In this document: positions 44,052 through 52,571 of the stretch, piece after piece
How the letters are laid out: each line of letters starts with the position of its first letter
How positions within the stretch are numbered: position 1 is the stretch's first letter
Source: Pontibacter ummariensis
GTDB taxonomy: Bacteria > Bacteroidota > Bacteroidia > Cytophagales > Hymenobacteraceae
Length of the DNA stretch: 64,000 bases
Direction: 5' to 3'
Assembly (NCBI RefSeq): GCF_900188175.1
Contig: NZ_FZOQ01000004.1
Location: 186,001 to 250,000 of the forward strand
Notes under the pieces: model-generated
Seen by the model: the letters and a program-made list of their open reading frames with translations, nothing else
Database searches by the model: none
What the model was told of the DNA's origin: nothing
Translations under genes and position numbers: made by a program

Positions 44052-45161
44052 ATGAACGCACCTCAACCAGGCTGGGAGAGTTTTGTAAACAGGTTTCCTG
44101 ATCCTATCGCCCGTTACGATAAGCAGTACAAGCATCTGTTCATTAACGAAGCCATTGAAAACGAAATAGGGATGCGGTCGTGTGACGTGATCGGGAAGAG
44201 CAACCGTGACCTTAGGATTCCCAATGATGACGGCTTGCTAAATGAGCTAGAGGCAAAGATCAGATCCGTTTTCGAAACCGGCAAGCCTGAGGTCAACTAC
44301 ACTGAGCACCAGTTCCCGAACGGGACACGCTACTACTACATGAAACTGATCCCTGACTTCCATGAAGGGGAAGGAAACGGAGTCAGGTCTGTATGGGCCA
44401 TTACCCGTGACGTCACGCACCTAAAACAAACCGAGCTAGGACTGAAGGAGGCGGAGGCAAGCCTGCGGACGCAGAACGCCGAGCTAAGCCAATTGAATGC
44501 TGACCTGGATACCTTCTTTGACACAGTCAGCCATGATTTGTACGGGCCGTTAAACAATGTCAAAGGTTTGGTAGAGGTGCTCAAAGATGCCGGCCAGGAA
44601 GAAATAGCCAGTGTAACTCAGATGCTGGAGAGCTCCGTGCAACGGTTTGATGAGGTGCTGACAGGGCTCACAGAAATCGTGGAGCTGAAAAACAAGCACG
44701 GGCAGGCCAAGGAGGTGGAGCTAGACGATGTCTTTAGAGTTGTTCAAGCCGAGCTTAAGAAAGTGATTGACCAGACGGGCACTACGTTCAGCACTAATTT
44801 CTCTGAGTACCCGACTGTGCACTTCCCCCGGCCGTACCTGGAGAGCCTGTTCCGAAACATGATCAGCAATTCCATCAAGTACAGGTTTGAATCACGTGCT
44901 CCGCATATTCATATAGAGTCCGGTTTGTCAGAGGGTTGTGTTGTGCTTCAGTTTGAAGATAATGGGATGGGTATCAACCTTGAGCAAAACGGTAACAGGA
45001 TATTCAAGCCTTTCCAGCAGCTCGAAAGCAAGCGGGAAGGAAAAGGGATGGGCCTGAGCATCGTGAAAAATATTTTGGAGCGGAGTGGCGGCAGGGTAGA
45101 GGTGAAGAGCGAGGTAGGTGCAGGCACTACGTTTACTTGCTACCTTAACCTCACGTTGTAA
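44052..45161 (+). CDS. PAS-domain sensor histidine kinase, 369 aa
   Basis: The start is taken at the ATG at 44052; an in-frame TTG seven codons earlier is possible. A single PAS domain (about 5-125, DPIARYDKQYKHLFINEAIE) is joined by a short coiled coil to a kinase core: His161 in DTVSHDLYGPLNNVKGL, N box NMISNSIKYR, G1 FEDNGMGINLEQ and G2 GKGMGLSIVKNILERSGG. The H box has Tyr where Arg is usual (SHDLRxPL). There is no membrane anchor and no adjacent regulator gene. The short transcript ends at the terminator 57 bases downstream. Confidence 0.92.
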   Translation: MNAPQPGWESFVNRFPDPIARYDKQYKHLFINEAIENEIGMRSCDVIGKSNRDLRIPNDDGLLNELEAKIRSVFETGKPEVNYTEHQFPNGTRYYYMKLIPDFHEGEGNGVRSVWAITRDVTHLKQTELGLKEAEASLRTQNAELSQLNADLDTFFDTVSHDLYGPLNNVKGLVEVLKDAGQEEIASVTQMLESSVQRFDEVLTGLTEIVELKNKHGQAKEVELDDVFRVVQAELKKVIDQTGTTFSTNFSEYPTVHFPRPYLESLFRNMISNSIKYRFESRAPHIHIESGLSEGCVVLQFEDNGMGINLEQNGNRIFKPFQQLESKREGKGMGLSIVKNILERSGGRVEVKSEVGAGTTFTCYLNLTL

Positions 45162-45217
45162 AGAGTCAAGGGGGATCGGGCTCTTTCCTGCTAAACGCGG
45201 GGGAAACCTATCGAACC

Positions 45218-45254
45218 AAAAAAGCCGCTCCATCTGATGTGGAGCGGCTTTTTT
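45218..45254. terminator. Strong intrinsic terminator
   Basis: Fifteen-base arms, AAAAAAGCCGCTCCA and its complement, close around a short loop and end in a T run on both strands. It sits between the kinase gene and the tRNA-Glu gene read in the opposite direction, and can terminate both. Confidence 0.93.
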
Positions 45255-45261
45255 GCTGTAG

Positions 45262-45333
45262 TAGCCCGTAGGGGAATCGAACCCCTGTTACCAGAATGAA
45301 AATCTGGCGTCCTAACCCCTAGACGAACGGGCC
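45262..45333 (-). tRNA. tRNA-Glu (anticodon TTC)
   Basis: The cloverleaf is complete: acceptor GGCCCGT pairs with ACGGGCT (one G-T wobble), the D arm contains CTAGGGGTTAGGAC, the anticodon loop is TTTTCAT between CCAGA and TCTGG, and the T arm is CAGGGG-TTCGATT-CCCCT. CCA is not encoded. The anticodon TTC gives glutamate. The gene is alone and read opposite to its neighbours. Confidence 0.97.
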
Positions 45334-45537
45334 GTTCTGTCTGATTGTGGTGCAAATATAGCGGGTGTTTTTTTATCCGCAATAAGCTTTCCCAAAAGTT
45401 TTTTCAGATGATCAGGATCTTGCTGAATGTCAGTCAGAAAAATTTCAGATGGGTCATGGGCCTTGCAATTATAAACCAATAGGGGCTTCTTGCGTTAGTA
45501 TAATTCAATTGTTAGAACAGGAAAACTACTGCATTGC

Positions 45538-45810
45538 ATGGCAAAGAACCTACAATATGAAGGCGTGAAACCAGAGGCTTTTGAGCAGCTGAAAGGAAAA
45601 CTAAGAACCTATGGCATCGACCTGAAGGAAAACAAAGGCAGCTTCAGTGAGAAGGGCGTGTCCGGCAGCTACAACTATGACCCCCAGACAGAGGTGTTGC
45701 GGCTGGATGATTTGAGCGTAGGCTTTCCGGCCAGCATGATGGTGAGCCTTGACTCCCTGCAGAACCGCATGAATGAGTTGATGGTGCAGCATGGCGCCAG
45801 GCCCCTCTAG
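45538..45810 (+). CDS. Conserved-looking small protein, 90 aa
   Basis: A 90-residue soluble protein with a helical N-terminus (KNLQYEGVKPEAFEQLKGKL), a glycine-rich turn region (NKGSFSEKGVSGSYNYDPQT) and a C-terminal helix ending MNELMVQHG. The Gly-Ser-Tyr centre suggests a beta hairpin like those in small phospholipid-binding or DUF proteins. No family is recognised. Its position between tRNA-Glu and another small gene on the same strand suggests a two-gene unit. Confidence 0.65.
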   Translation: MAKNLQYEGVKPEAFEQLKGKLRTYGIDLKENKGSFSEKGVSGSYNYDPQTEVLRLDDLSVGFPASMMVSLDSLQNRMNELMVQHGARPL

Positions 45811-45881
45811 CGTTGAGCAAACACTTTTAGCCCGACACCACGTATACCTGAATAATTTTAGAAAAAACGTAAGCTGAAACT

Positions 45882-46193
45882 ATGGAAAACAATACCTCCC
45901 AAAACCAAAACAATAGTAACTCTAATTCAAACCAAAAAAAGCAGGGTGGCGAAAACGTGCTTTCTGTTATTCAGCCCCATGACATGTCACGTACCGTGGA
46001 GTCTGCCATGCACGTGTTTCAAGGCCGCCCGGAGAAACTGCCTGACCTGATGCAGGATGTAGGGCACATTATACTAAAGGCAACCAAGCGCTTTTCAACT
46101 ACTCAGTTGATTATAACTGCAGGGGCACTTACAATCGGAGCTATCCTGCTTTCGCGCTACAGCCCGAATCACGATAACAGCGATTACGAATAA
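45882..46193 (+). CDS. Small protein with Asn/Gln/Ser-rich start and one membrane helix, 103 aa
   Basis: The N-terminus is low-complexity (NNTSQNQNNSNSNSNQKKQG), followed by a soluble amphipathic segment (HDMSRTVESAMHVFQGRPEK) and a single membrane helix at about 76-93 (TQLIITAGALTIGAILLS). The C-terminal tail is short and polar. A tail-anchored membrane protein is likely. No family or partner is recognised. The gene ends in a clear terminator at 46223-46254. Confidence 0.6.
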   Translation: MENNTSQNQNNSNSNSNQKKQGGENVLSVIQPHDMSRTVESAMHVFQGRPEKLPDLMQDVGHIILKATKRFSTTQLIITAGALTIGAILLSRYSPNHDNSDYE

Positions 46194-46222
46194 GCGAGCG
46201 CGGCGTTAACTCATGAATGTAT

Positions 46223-46254
46223 AAGCCCCCGGTTATAAAGCCGGGGGCTTTTTG
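46223..46254 (+). terminator. Intrinsic terminator
   Basis: AAGCCCCCGG at 46223-46232 pairs with CCGGGGGCTT at 46241-46250 across an 8-base loop, followed by a T run on the plus strand. It ends the two-gene unit that starts at 45538. Confidence 0.9.
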
Positions 46255-46346
46255 TATTCGATAAAAGAGAAGTGGCATAACTTTTGACCGCTTGCTTCTA
46301 TATAGCAAAGCGCTATGCTTACTTTCGTCAAACTAAACACCAGCAC

Positions 46347-47066
46347 ATGAAAACTATGAACAGAACGCGTTTCTTTATCCTGCCGCTACTGCTCTTTTTA
46401 ATCGCTTTTAGCTCGCAGGCGCAGCAGCAATTGATGCCCCCCCATGTACGTGTAACAGGAGTGGGAGAGGTGAAAGTACCCCCTACGGAGGTAGTTGTAA
46501 ACCTGGGGGTAGAGACCCGCGAAAAGACACTGGACGCCGCCCGCAGAGCGTCAGACAAAGCAGCAGCCAGCATCATTAATTACCTGAAGAAGCAGGGCGT
46601 GGACGCGAAAGATATCCAGACCTCCTATGTAACCCTGCAACCCGTGTATAATGGTGGGGAGTACGGCAGAACAACCCCGGACTTTTACCTGGCGCAAAAG
46701 AGTATGACGGTCGTGCTGAAAAAGCTGAACAAGTACGATGAGATCCTGGCCGGCCTATACGAAGTAGGAGCGAACCGGGTGGATGGCGTGCGTTTTCAGG
46801 TCGCGGATTTAGAGAAGTATAAGGCAGAGGCACGACAGCGTGCAGTGGCAGATGCCATGCAAAAAGCCACTTCTTTAACCTCAGAACTAGGGGCAAAGGT
46901 AGGCCGTGTGTATTCGATAAACGAAAACACTTATAACGATGGCCCCCGGCCGATGTATAAAACAGCCATGATGGAGTCTGCTGCTTATGATGCCAATGGC
47001 CCTACCATTGCAGGCGGTGAGGTAGTAATCAGCTCCAACGTGGATGTGGTCTTTGTGATAGAATAA
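46347..47066 (+). CDS. SIMPL-domain (DUF541) periplasmic protein
   Basis: The ATG at 46347 begins a signal peptide (NRTRFFILPLLLFLIAFSSQ, cleavage near AQA). The mature part is a single SIMPL domain: VRVTGVGEVKVPPTEVVVNL, then the segment DAARRASDKAAASIINYLKK and DIQTSYVTLQPVY, and a C-terminal VEISSNVDVVFVIE-like strand. SIMPL proteins are periplasmic or membrane-linked, with reported links to oxidative stress and macromolecular assemblies. The 239-residue length is normal. It stands alone and is convergent with the gene at 47156. Confidence 0.88.
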   Translation: MKTMNRTRFFILPLLLFLIAFSSQAQQQLMPPHVRVTGVGEVKVPPTEVVVNLGVETREKTLDAARRASDKAAASIINYLKKQGVDAKDIQTSYVTLQPVYNGGEYGRTTPDFYLAQKSMTVVLKKLNKYDEILAGLYEVGANRVDGVRFQVADLEKYKAEARQRAVADAMQKATSLTSELGAKVGRVYSINENTYNDGPRPMYKTAMMESAAYDANGPTIAGGEVVISSNVDVVFVIE

Positions 47067-47080
47067 GACGGCAGGAGTCC

Positions 47081-47129
47081 CAACAAAGAGCGGGCGCTTT
47101 CCTTTTCGGGAAGCGCCCGCTCTTTGTTG
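47081..47129. terminator. Bidirectional terminator hairpin between convergent genes
   Basis: Nineteen-base perfect arms (CAACAAAGAGCGGGCGCTT and its complement) enclose an 11-base loop. A run of T-rich sequence outside is weak, but the long GC-rich stem and the convergent gene arrangement support shared termination of the SIMPL gene and the gene at 47156. Confidence 0.8.
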
Positions 47130-47155
47130 GGGGAAGTCTGAAGGCTTTCTGTGCC

Positions 47156-48145
47156 CTACCTTACATACCGTTCCATGGGCTTAAACCTGTTCTCAGCATC
47201 TAACAGGAAGCTGAGCGGCTGCTGGGGGGCCTGCAGGATCTCCTGCTCCCGGATGCCCCATGGCTTGAGCATTTCCTCCAGCATGTGTGCATAGGCCAGC
47301 GTCTCCCAGGGATTAAACACATCCTGCGTTACGTCATCTATTAATGTGTCCAGCACCAGGTGATCATCGCCTGGTTTAACCTGTCGGATAAAATATTCCG
47401 GGATTATACTAAAGAGATAAGCCGCGTAATAGATGCGGGCTTTGAACTCTGCCAGCTGTATGGGATGCAGTTGCTGCCCCTGTGCTAAGTGTTGCAGCCT
47501 GCCGAGTGCTCTTTTAATGATGCCATTGTCTAGCAGCACACAGGTAACAGCGGCCGAACCAAGCTTTATGCTGAAAGTCATGGTGCTGAGCTCGTCCTGG
47601 TACTCAAAGGGCTGCTCGTCTTCCAGCGGGGCTACCTCCGCATAGAAAATAGAGCAGGGCAGGAAGTCAGAGAAAACCATGGGCACGCGCATCGACTGCA
47701 ACACCATAAAGAAGGAGCTGAACTTGCCCAGCATCTTGGGGTCTTCGCTCACAGGGTATGCCGGCGTCATCAAGGGGTTTGCCTCTTTAATCAGCTCGGT
47801 CACCAGCATGCCGTAATACATCTTGCCAATCCACTGGAACATTCTCTGCTGGTCCAGCGCCTGCAGGCCTTCCAGGCCTTTTGAGGCGGCCTCGGCTACT
47901 TCTGCCTCCAAAGGTAGCACATAATGGGCATGGCAGTGATCACAGCAGGGGATGGTAAGCTCTTGATAGGTGGTCACGCTTTTATCGAGCATGAGCAGTT
48001 CTTTGTCGGGTAGCTTATATTTTTGCTGCAGCCACTCGCCAAAAACGGGCGTACGGTGCTCGGGCGTTATGTTGGTGCCGCACAAAAAGCAGTTCGTATC
48101 GGAGAACTGCATCTTTTCGAACGGGTCGTATAGGGTCAGGTCCAT
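47156..48145 (-). CDS. Hypothetical protein with CxxC pairs, 329 aa
   Basis: A soluble 329-residue protein with two CxxC motifs, FLCGTNITPEH near residue 21 and PCCDHCHAHYV near 67, each beside histidines. The pattern is compatible with a zinc ribbon or a remnant HNH-type nuclease fold. The remaining 240 residues are helical and without known motif (for example QMRVPMVFSDFLPCSIFYAE-like segments). It seems typical of a conserved Bacteroidota family of unknown function. It is separated from the rnpB gene by about 195 bases. Confidence 0.6.
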   Translation of the reverse strand: MDLTLYDPFEKMQFSDTNCFLCGTNITPEHRTPVFGEWLQQKYKLPDKELLMLDKSVTTYQELTIPCCDHCHAHYVLPLEAEVAEAASKGLEGLQALDQQRMFQWIGKMYYGMLVTELIKEANPLMTPAYPVSEDPKMLGKFSSFFMVLQSMRVPMVFSDFLPCSIFYAEVAPLEDEQPFEYQDELSTMTFSIKLGSAAVTCVLLDNGIIKRALGRLQHLAQGQQLHPIQLAEFKARIYYAAYLFSIIPEYFIRQVKPGDDHLVLDTLIDDVTQDVFNPWETLAYAHMLEEMLKPWGIREQEILQAPQQPLSFLLDAENRFKPMERYVR

Positions 48146-48340
48146 TTTGTATCAGTTGTCGGCTGCAAAGATAAGACACGCCGGCGCCAGTTCCGAATCC
48201 GGCAAGGTGTCAGGTTGGTTTATTATGTTAAACTAGGGTGAAGTGAAGAGCTTTACCAAGAAGAAAAACAGCTGTGCAAGAAAGAATCAGAAGGGAGAGA
48301 GGAGGAGCAACAGCTCAGAAAAAGGTAAAACAAAAAATTA

Positions 48341-48724
48341 ACAGCAAGCCTGTAAGCCGGGTTCTGTCGCTACACCCGAAGGCGTGCGTCTTATCATTTA
48401 TCTAGGCCTGCACTCGCGCGCAGGCTCCATCGACCTACCCACTGACATCGGACGAGCAGCCCTTAGCCCCGCCGAAGCGAGGCGCTGCCAGCCTATTTGG
48501 TCTTTCAACTCCTAAGGTTTACCCAGCCGGACTGGTCACCCAGCCGCTGGTGCGCTCTTACCGCACCTTTTCACCCTTACCTCTTTTGCAAGAGGCGGTA
48601 ATTTTCTGTGGCACTGGCTGTATCCCGGTTGCCCGGGACCCTTCCCGTTAGGAAGTAGGATGCTCTGCGTTGCCCGGACTTTCCTCTCCTCCCAGGTGGG
48701 AGCAGCGATAAGACGGCTTGCTGT
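48341..48724 (-). ncRNA. rnpB: RNase P RNA
   Basis: On the minus strand the 5' end has GAGGAAAGTCCGGGC, the universally kept P4-side element, and the 3' end has the complementary AACCCGGCTTAC-type segment. The ends pair as helix P1 (AGCAAGCC with GGCTTGCT). Internal helices are visible around TACCGCC and CCCGGGCAACC. The length of about 384 bases is normal for a type A RNA. It is the catalytic RNA that trims tRNA 5' ends. No protein gene overlaps. Confidence 0.93.
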
Positions 48725-48811
48725 TAATTCTTTGCTCCGCAAATTACGCATTTGCGGTATCATTATCTGCTAACAAATAGCAGCAGGAAATAATTTCTGC
48801 TGCACTGCTGC

Positions 48812-49762
48812 TTATTTCAGGCGTACCAAGGTAGCCCCATAGCCGAACTTTTCCTTTTTGGCGTCTTCAAAGAACTTGATGCCCGGGGTACGGCTCAGGA
48901 TTTTCTGTATCTCTTTGCGGAGCACCCCATTGCCCGCGCCATGGATGAACACGATCTCGTGCATGTTGGCGGCCATGGCTCTGTCCAGCGCGTCCTGGAA
49001 CTTGTCCAATTGCAGGCGCAGCATCGCGCTGTTACTCATGCCGGCATGGTCATCTACCAGTTTCTCGATGTGCAGGTCCACCTCATGGTCCGGGGCTTCC
49101 AGCTTAAAGGTATCGTGCTGGGCGGTACCCTCAATGATCTGCTCGGTGATCTTGTCGGTGTTCACGGCCACCGGCTTTTGGTCCAGCTGAAACAGGTAAG
49201 CCTCTTTGTTCAGGACGGGGGCCGTTTTCTTGCTTTTATAGAAAGAGTTGGCCCGGAATTGTACCCGCTTGGTTACCGGCTCAAAAACAGTTGGGCTGCC
49301 GTTTCGGTGCTGGATAAACTGCACCAGCAGGCTGGGCCACTTTTCAAATTCCTTCAGGTGATAATGCGTGATCACGCGGGTAGCCTTGGGAGCCAGCTTA
49401 TCGTTCTGCAAGCCCCGGTAACCCTGCTCCCGCTCTTCGCCAGAGGTAAAGAGCACGTCATAATCGGTGTTGTTTACCACGGTTACAGCCAGGAGCTCTT
49501 CAGACTGATGTACCAGGGCCAGGTAAATGCCTTGGGCCGACAGTACCGGGGCCACAGCCTCGCGCTTGGTTACGGGTTTTACCTGCTCGTCCGACTTTAA
49601 GTACTTACTCTCTTCTGCGGCAATTACCACTACCTCGCGGCGGGCCACAGGGATGGTGAAATCGTTGTCAATGGCGACTTCTACAATGTTATTATCTAAA
49701 ATGCGGGTAATAATGCCTTCCTCACGGCCCGACATTAAACGCACACGGTCTCCTACGTTCAT
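48812..49762 (-). CDS. DUF2027/Smr-domain protein
   Basis: The 316-residue protein begins with a KOW-like beta-rich domain (NVGDRVRLMSGREEGIITRI), followed by a beta-sandwich region typical of DUF2027, and ends with an Smr domain (about 220-316). The Smr signatures are VDLHIEKL, where LDLHG is usual, and the loop FIHGAGNGVLRKEI. Smr domains bind or cut nucleic acids, and the isolated DUF2027-Smr layout is found in Bacteroidota. The exact substrate is unknown. The gene is monocistronic and about 90 bases from rnpB. Confidence 0.88.
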   Translation of the reverse strand: MNVGDRVRLMSGREEGIITRILDNNIVEVAIDNDFTIPVARREVVVIAAEESKYLKSDEQVKPVTKREAVAPVLSAQGIYLALVHQSEELLAVTVVNNTDYDVLFTSGEEREQGYRGLQNDKLAPKATRVITHYHLKEFEKWPSLLVQFIQHRNGSPTVFEPVTKRVQFRANSFYKSKKTAPVLNKEAYLFQLDQKPVAVNTDKITEQIIEGTAQHDTFKLEAPDHEVDLHIEKLVDDHAGMSNSAMLRLQLDKFQDALDRAMAANMHEIVFIHGAGNGVLRKEIQKILSRTPGIKFFEDAKKEKFGYGATLVRLK

Positions 49763-49925
49763 GGTTTTACTGTTCGTTATGGTGGTAGCTGGCTAAGCCA
49801 TGGGCCAGCCGCTGACTGTTTTACTCAACTATGCCTGGCAAAGGTACGGATTTCTGAGGTGCTGTGTCATGTGTATGGCGCCTACACACCTTTGCTATGT
49901 TTTCTAACGTGCTGTTGCCCGGGAA

Positions 49926-50843
49926 TCAGAAATAGAGGGCATGCATGCGGAAACCGTCTTCACGGTTATACTCCAGGGCAGGGGCAGGTACTTTTACGAT
50001 ACTGAGCACGTAGAGGGCAGTGTTCAGGAGTTTGCTGCGTCCCCGGAAGTGCAGCAGGTTAAGGTCGGGGCTGAGGTAGTACTGGCGCCGCGCTTCAAAG
50101 CCAGCAGCCCTGTTTGTACGCTCGGGGTGGTACACAACTCCCTCCGCGCCATAACCCAGGGCCAGGCTCAACCATTTAGGATACTTGCTTTCTGGTTTCA
50201 GGAAGTCACCCACGTTAACCGACAGCCAATAGGTTTGCCCGTTGTAATCTTTCAGGGCCTGTTCGCCGAGGCTACTGCCTAATACATTCGGTCGTGCTGC
50301 CGCATAGGGCGTGGTATGGAAAGAGTACTTCGGCATGATGCGGATCTCCTGCCAGGCCAGTTCCTGAGCGATGACCGAGGCAGAGCCAACCGTGTTGGCC
50401 ACCAGATCTCCTGCCGAGGCACCATAATCTGCCTGGTAGCCATCAAACACCTCGATGGGTGTCTGCAGTACAATACCCAGTAAACCGCCGTACCAAATGG
50501 CTTTTTTCTCCGGCACACCTGCCCAGCGGAGTACGTCGATGCCTGCCCGGCTCTCGTGGAAGGCCCCCCAGAAATGCCCCACCTTGTCTACCTGCAGCCA
50601 CTCCCGGTTGTCGTTAAAGAAGTGGAAGTTTGTGCGCTCCTGCTCCGCGTACCAGGCCTCGTTCAGGGACACGAGCAGAGCGGTGTAGCCCGCTGTAAAG
50701 CCGGCTCCCAACAGTAGCAGCTTTTTGTTATGCGGTGTTGCAGTGACTGTGTCGGGTGGGAAAGACACAGCTTTACTGTACAGTGGCTGCACCAACAGCA
50801 AGGCGCTAAGGCTGATAACAGGTAAGACTTTAAGCTTGATCAT
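49926..50843 (-). CDS. DUF2279 lipoprotein-like outer-envelope protein
   Basis: The ATG at 50843 is chosen because it begins a signal peptide (KLKVLPVISLSALLLVQPLY, then SKAVS); an upstream in-frame start would add 43 non-signal residues. The 305-residue product has the DUF2279 pattern, including WYAEQERTNFHFFNDNREWL, KVGHFWGAFHESRAGIDVL and EVFDGYQADYGASAGD. The family resembles YfiM and is predicted to be in the periplasm or outer membrane. The -7-like TATCTTTG only 3 bases before the ATG would predict a leaderless transcript, but no -33 is evident. Confidence 0.82.
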   Translation of the reverse strand: MIKLKVLPVISLSALLLVQPLYSKAVSFPPDTVTATPHNKKLLLLGAGFTAGYTALLVSLNEAWYAEQERTNFHFFNDNREWLQVDKVGHFWGAFHESRAGIDVLRWAGVPEKKAIWYGGLLGIVLQTPIEVFDGYQADYGASAGDLVANTVGSASVIAQELAWQEIRIMPKYSFHTTPYAAARPNVLGSSLGEQALKDYNGQTYWLSVNVGDFLKPESKYPKWLSLALGYGAEGVVYHPERTNRAAGFEARRQYYLSPDLNLLHFRGRSKLLNTALYVLSIVKVPAPALEYNREDGFRMHALYF

Positions 50844-51429
50844 CCCCAAAGATACGTAAAGCCGCATAAGTTGTGGACGGCATCTGCTTTGGCCACCTTG
50901 GGTAAGGGGACATGCAGGGTTCGGTTTAGTTAACAGGCCTCCGCTTCTAACTGATCCTAGAGAACCTGGCAACTATATAAGTAGGAGGAATGAGAGCCTA
51001 TGCTGTTCTGTTGTCTCAGTCTGTGTGGTAGAACTGGAGTATTCTCCAAGCAACGGAGGAACTCATCCTTCACAGACTCAAGCTTGTCTCGCTCAAGAGT
51101 TTTAGATATAACAGGGAGACGGCTTGGAGGGCTGGCCAAAATAAAATAAACATTTACTTTTTTGCTCCTTCATCTGATTCAGGCTGTAGAGTTTGTAGAG
51201 ACAAGACAGCAGCTAAGTTATGAAGTTAAGGTCTAGGTCTTTATCCATGATGGGGCAGGTGAAAAAGGGTAGGCAGAAAGCCCTCTATTCACAAAAGATA
51301 ACACTTCCCCCACCCATCCTTTTCATAAAAAACACAACCTTTTCGGCCTACATCAGTTTCTAAATATAGATTTGCAAATATGCTGCATGCATACTATTTT
51401 TGATGCAAGGCCAGTGAGTAAGGGGCTAC
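50844..51429. other. Gene-free stretch upstream of the DUF2279 gene
   Basis: About 590 bases hold no convincing gene. A minus-strand frame of about 60 codons at 50957-51139 has no recognisable product. I see no clear terminator. It may include the promoter of the DUF2279 gene. Confidence 0.4.
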
Positions 51430-51762
51430 TTAATCGTCCTCGTAATCCAGGCCCATCAGTTTACTGTAAGCCTGCTGCAGCTCCGAGAAAGCGTGCATGT
51501 TGCCTTCCTGGCGGCTGATCTGCATACCTTTCTTGTAAGTCTGCTCTGCTACGTCGTTTTGGCCCAGCTCCTCGTATAGCTTGGCAGCGTGGTAGTAAGT
51601 GCCAACGTAAGTCTCATGCTCGGTGAGCAGTTTCTCGTAATAGGCAAGTGCTTTTTCCTTGTCTGCATTACGATATTCAGTGGCGATGGCATATAAAGTA
51701 AAGGCGTCGTTCGGGTCGTCTTCCAGAAACTGGAGGAGTTGCTTTAGTCTGCTTTCGTTCAT
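51430..51762 (-). CDS. Small TPR protein, 110 aa
   Basis: The 110-residue protein has three tetratricopeptide-like helix pairs: NDAFTLYAIATEYRNADKEK, TYVGTYYHAAKLYEELGQND and ENMHAFSELQQAYSKLMGL-like segments. TPR repeats bind peptides of partner proteins. The Ala, Tyr and Gly/Pro positions of the repeat are kept in the first two. It is divergent from etfB, with 65 bases between the starts. Similar short TPR proteins sit next to etfBA in other Bacteroidota, though a functional tie is not established. Confidence 0.82.
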   Translation of the reverse strand: MNESRLKQLLQFLEDDPNDAFTLYAIATEYRNADKEKALAYYEKLLTEHETYVGTYYHAAKLYEELGQNDVAEQTYKKGMQISRQEGNMHAFSELQQAYSKLMGLDYEDD

Positions 51763-51827
51763 TTTGAATTAGCTATATTTAATTAACTTCGCACAAATCT
51801 AAATTTAAAAAGCTAACATTTCTAACC

Positions 51828-52568
51828 ATGAAAATATTAGTTTGCATCAGTAACGTTCCGGATACCACTTCCAAAATCAACTTTACGGCTGATAACAAGG
51901 CGTTTGACAAAAACGGCGTACAGTACGTGATCAACCCCTGGGATGAGTATGCACTTACCAGAGCCATTGAGCTGAAAGAGGCAAAAGGTGGCACCGTAAC
52001 CGTATTAAACGTAGGAGAGGCCGATACAGAGCCGAACATCCGCAAAGCCCTCGCCATTGGTGCAGACGATGCCATCCGTGTGAATGCCTTTCCGAAGGAT
52101 GCTTTCTTTGTGGCCCAGCAGATAGCGGCCGTTGCCAAAGAAAACAATTATGACATGATCCTGATGGGCAAGGAGTCGATTGACTACAACGGCTCCCAAG
52201 TACACAACATGGTAGGAGAGCTGTTAGGGATCCCTTCTGTGGTGCCTGCGTTTAAGCTGGACATGGTAGACGACACTACCGCCCGGCTGGAGCGCGAGAT
52301 AGAAGGGGGCAAAGAGGTGATCGAGGTAAAACTGCCCTTTGTAGCCAGCTCACAGCAGCCTATGTCGGAGCCCCGCATCCCAAACATGCGCGGTATCATG
52401 ACAGCCCGCACCAAGCCCCTGAAAACCGTAGAGCCGGTAGCCACCGAGGCGAAAACAGAGTATGTGAACTACAGCAAGCCGGAGAAAAAAGGCGGCGTGA
52501 AGCTGATCGACCCGGAAAATGCGGGGGAACTGATTACATTATTGAGAAACGAAGCTAAAGTACTATAA
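51828..52568 (+). CDS. etfB: Electron transfer flavoprotein, beta subunit
   Basis: The 246-residue product has the ETF beta motifs VCISNVPDTTSKINFT, NPWDEYALTRAIELKEAKGG and ILMGKESIDYNGSQVHNMVG. Beta subunits hold AMP and, with the alpha subunit, carry electrons from acyl-CoA and other dehydrogenases to the respiratory quinone pool. The alpha gene starts 3 bases after its stop. The order beta-alpha is the usual one. Its promoter is probably in the short divergent gap upstream. Confidence 0.96.
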   Translation: MKILVCISNVPDTTSKINFTADNKAFDKNGVQYVINPWDEYALTRAIELKEAKGGTVTVLNVGEADTEPNIRKALAIGADDAIRVNAFPKDAFFVAQQIAAVAKENNYDMILMGKESIDYNGSQVHNMVGELLGIPSVVPAFKLDMVDDTTARLEREIEGGKEVIEVKLPFVASSQQPMSEPRIPNMRGIMTARTKPLKTVEPVATEAKTEYVNYSKPEKKGGVKLIDPENAGELITLLRNEAKVL

Positions 52569-52571
52569 GAT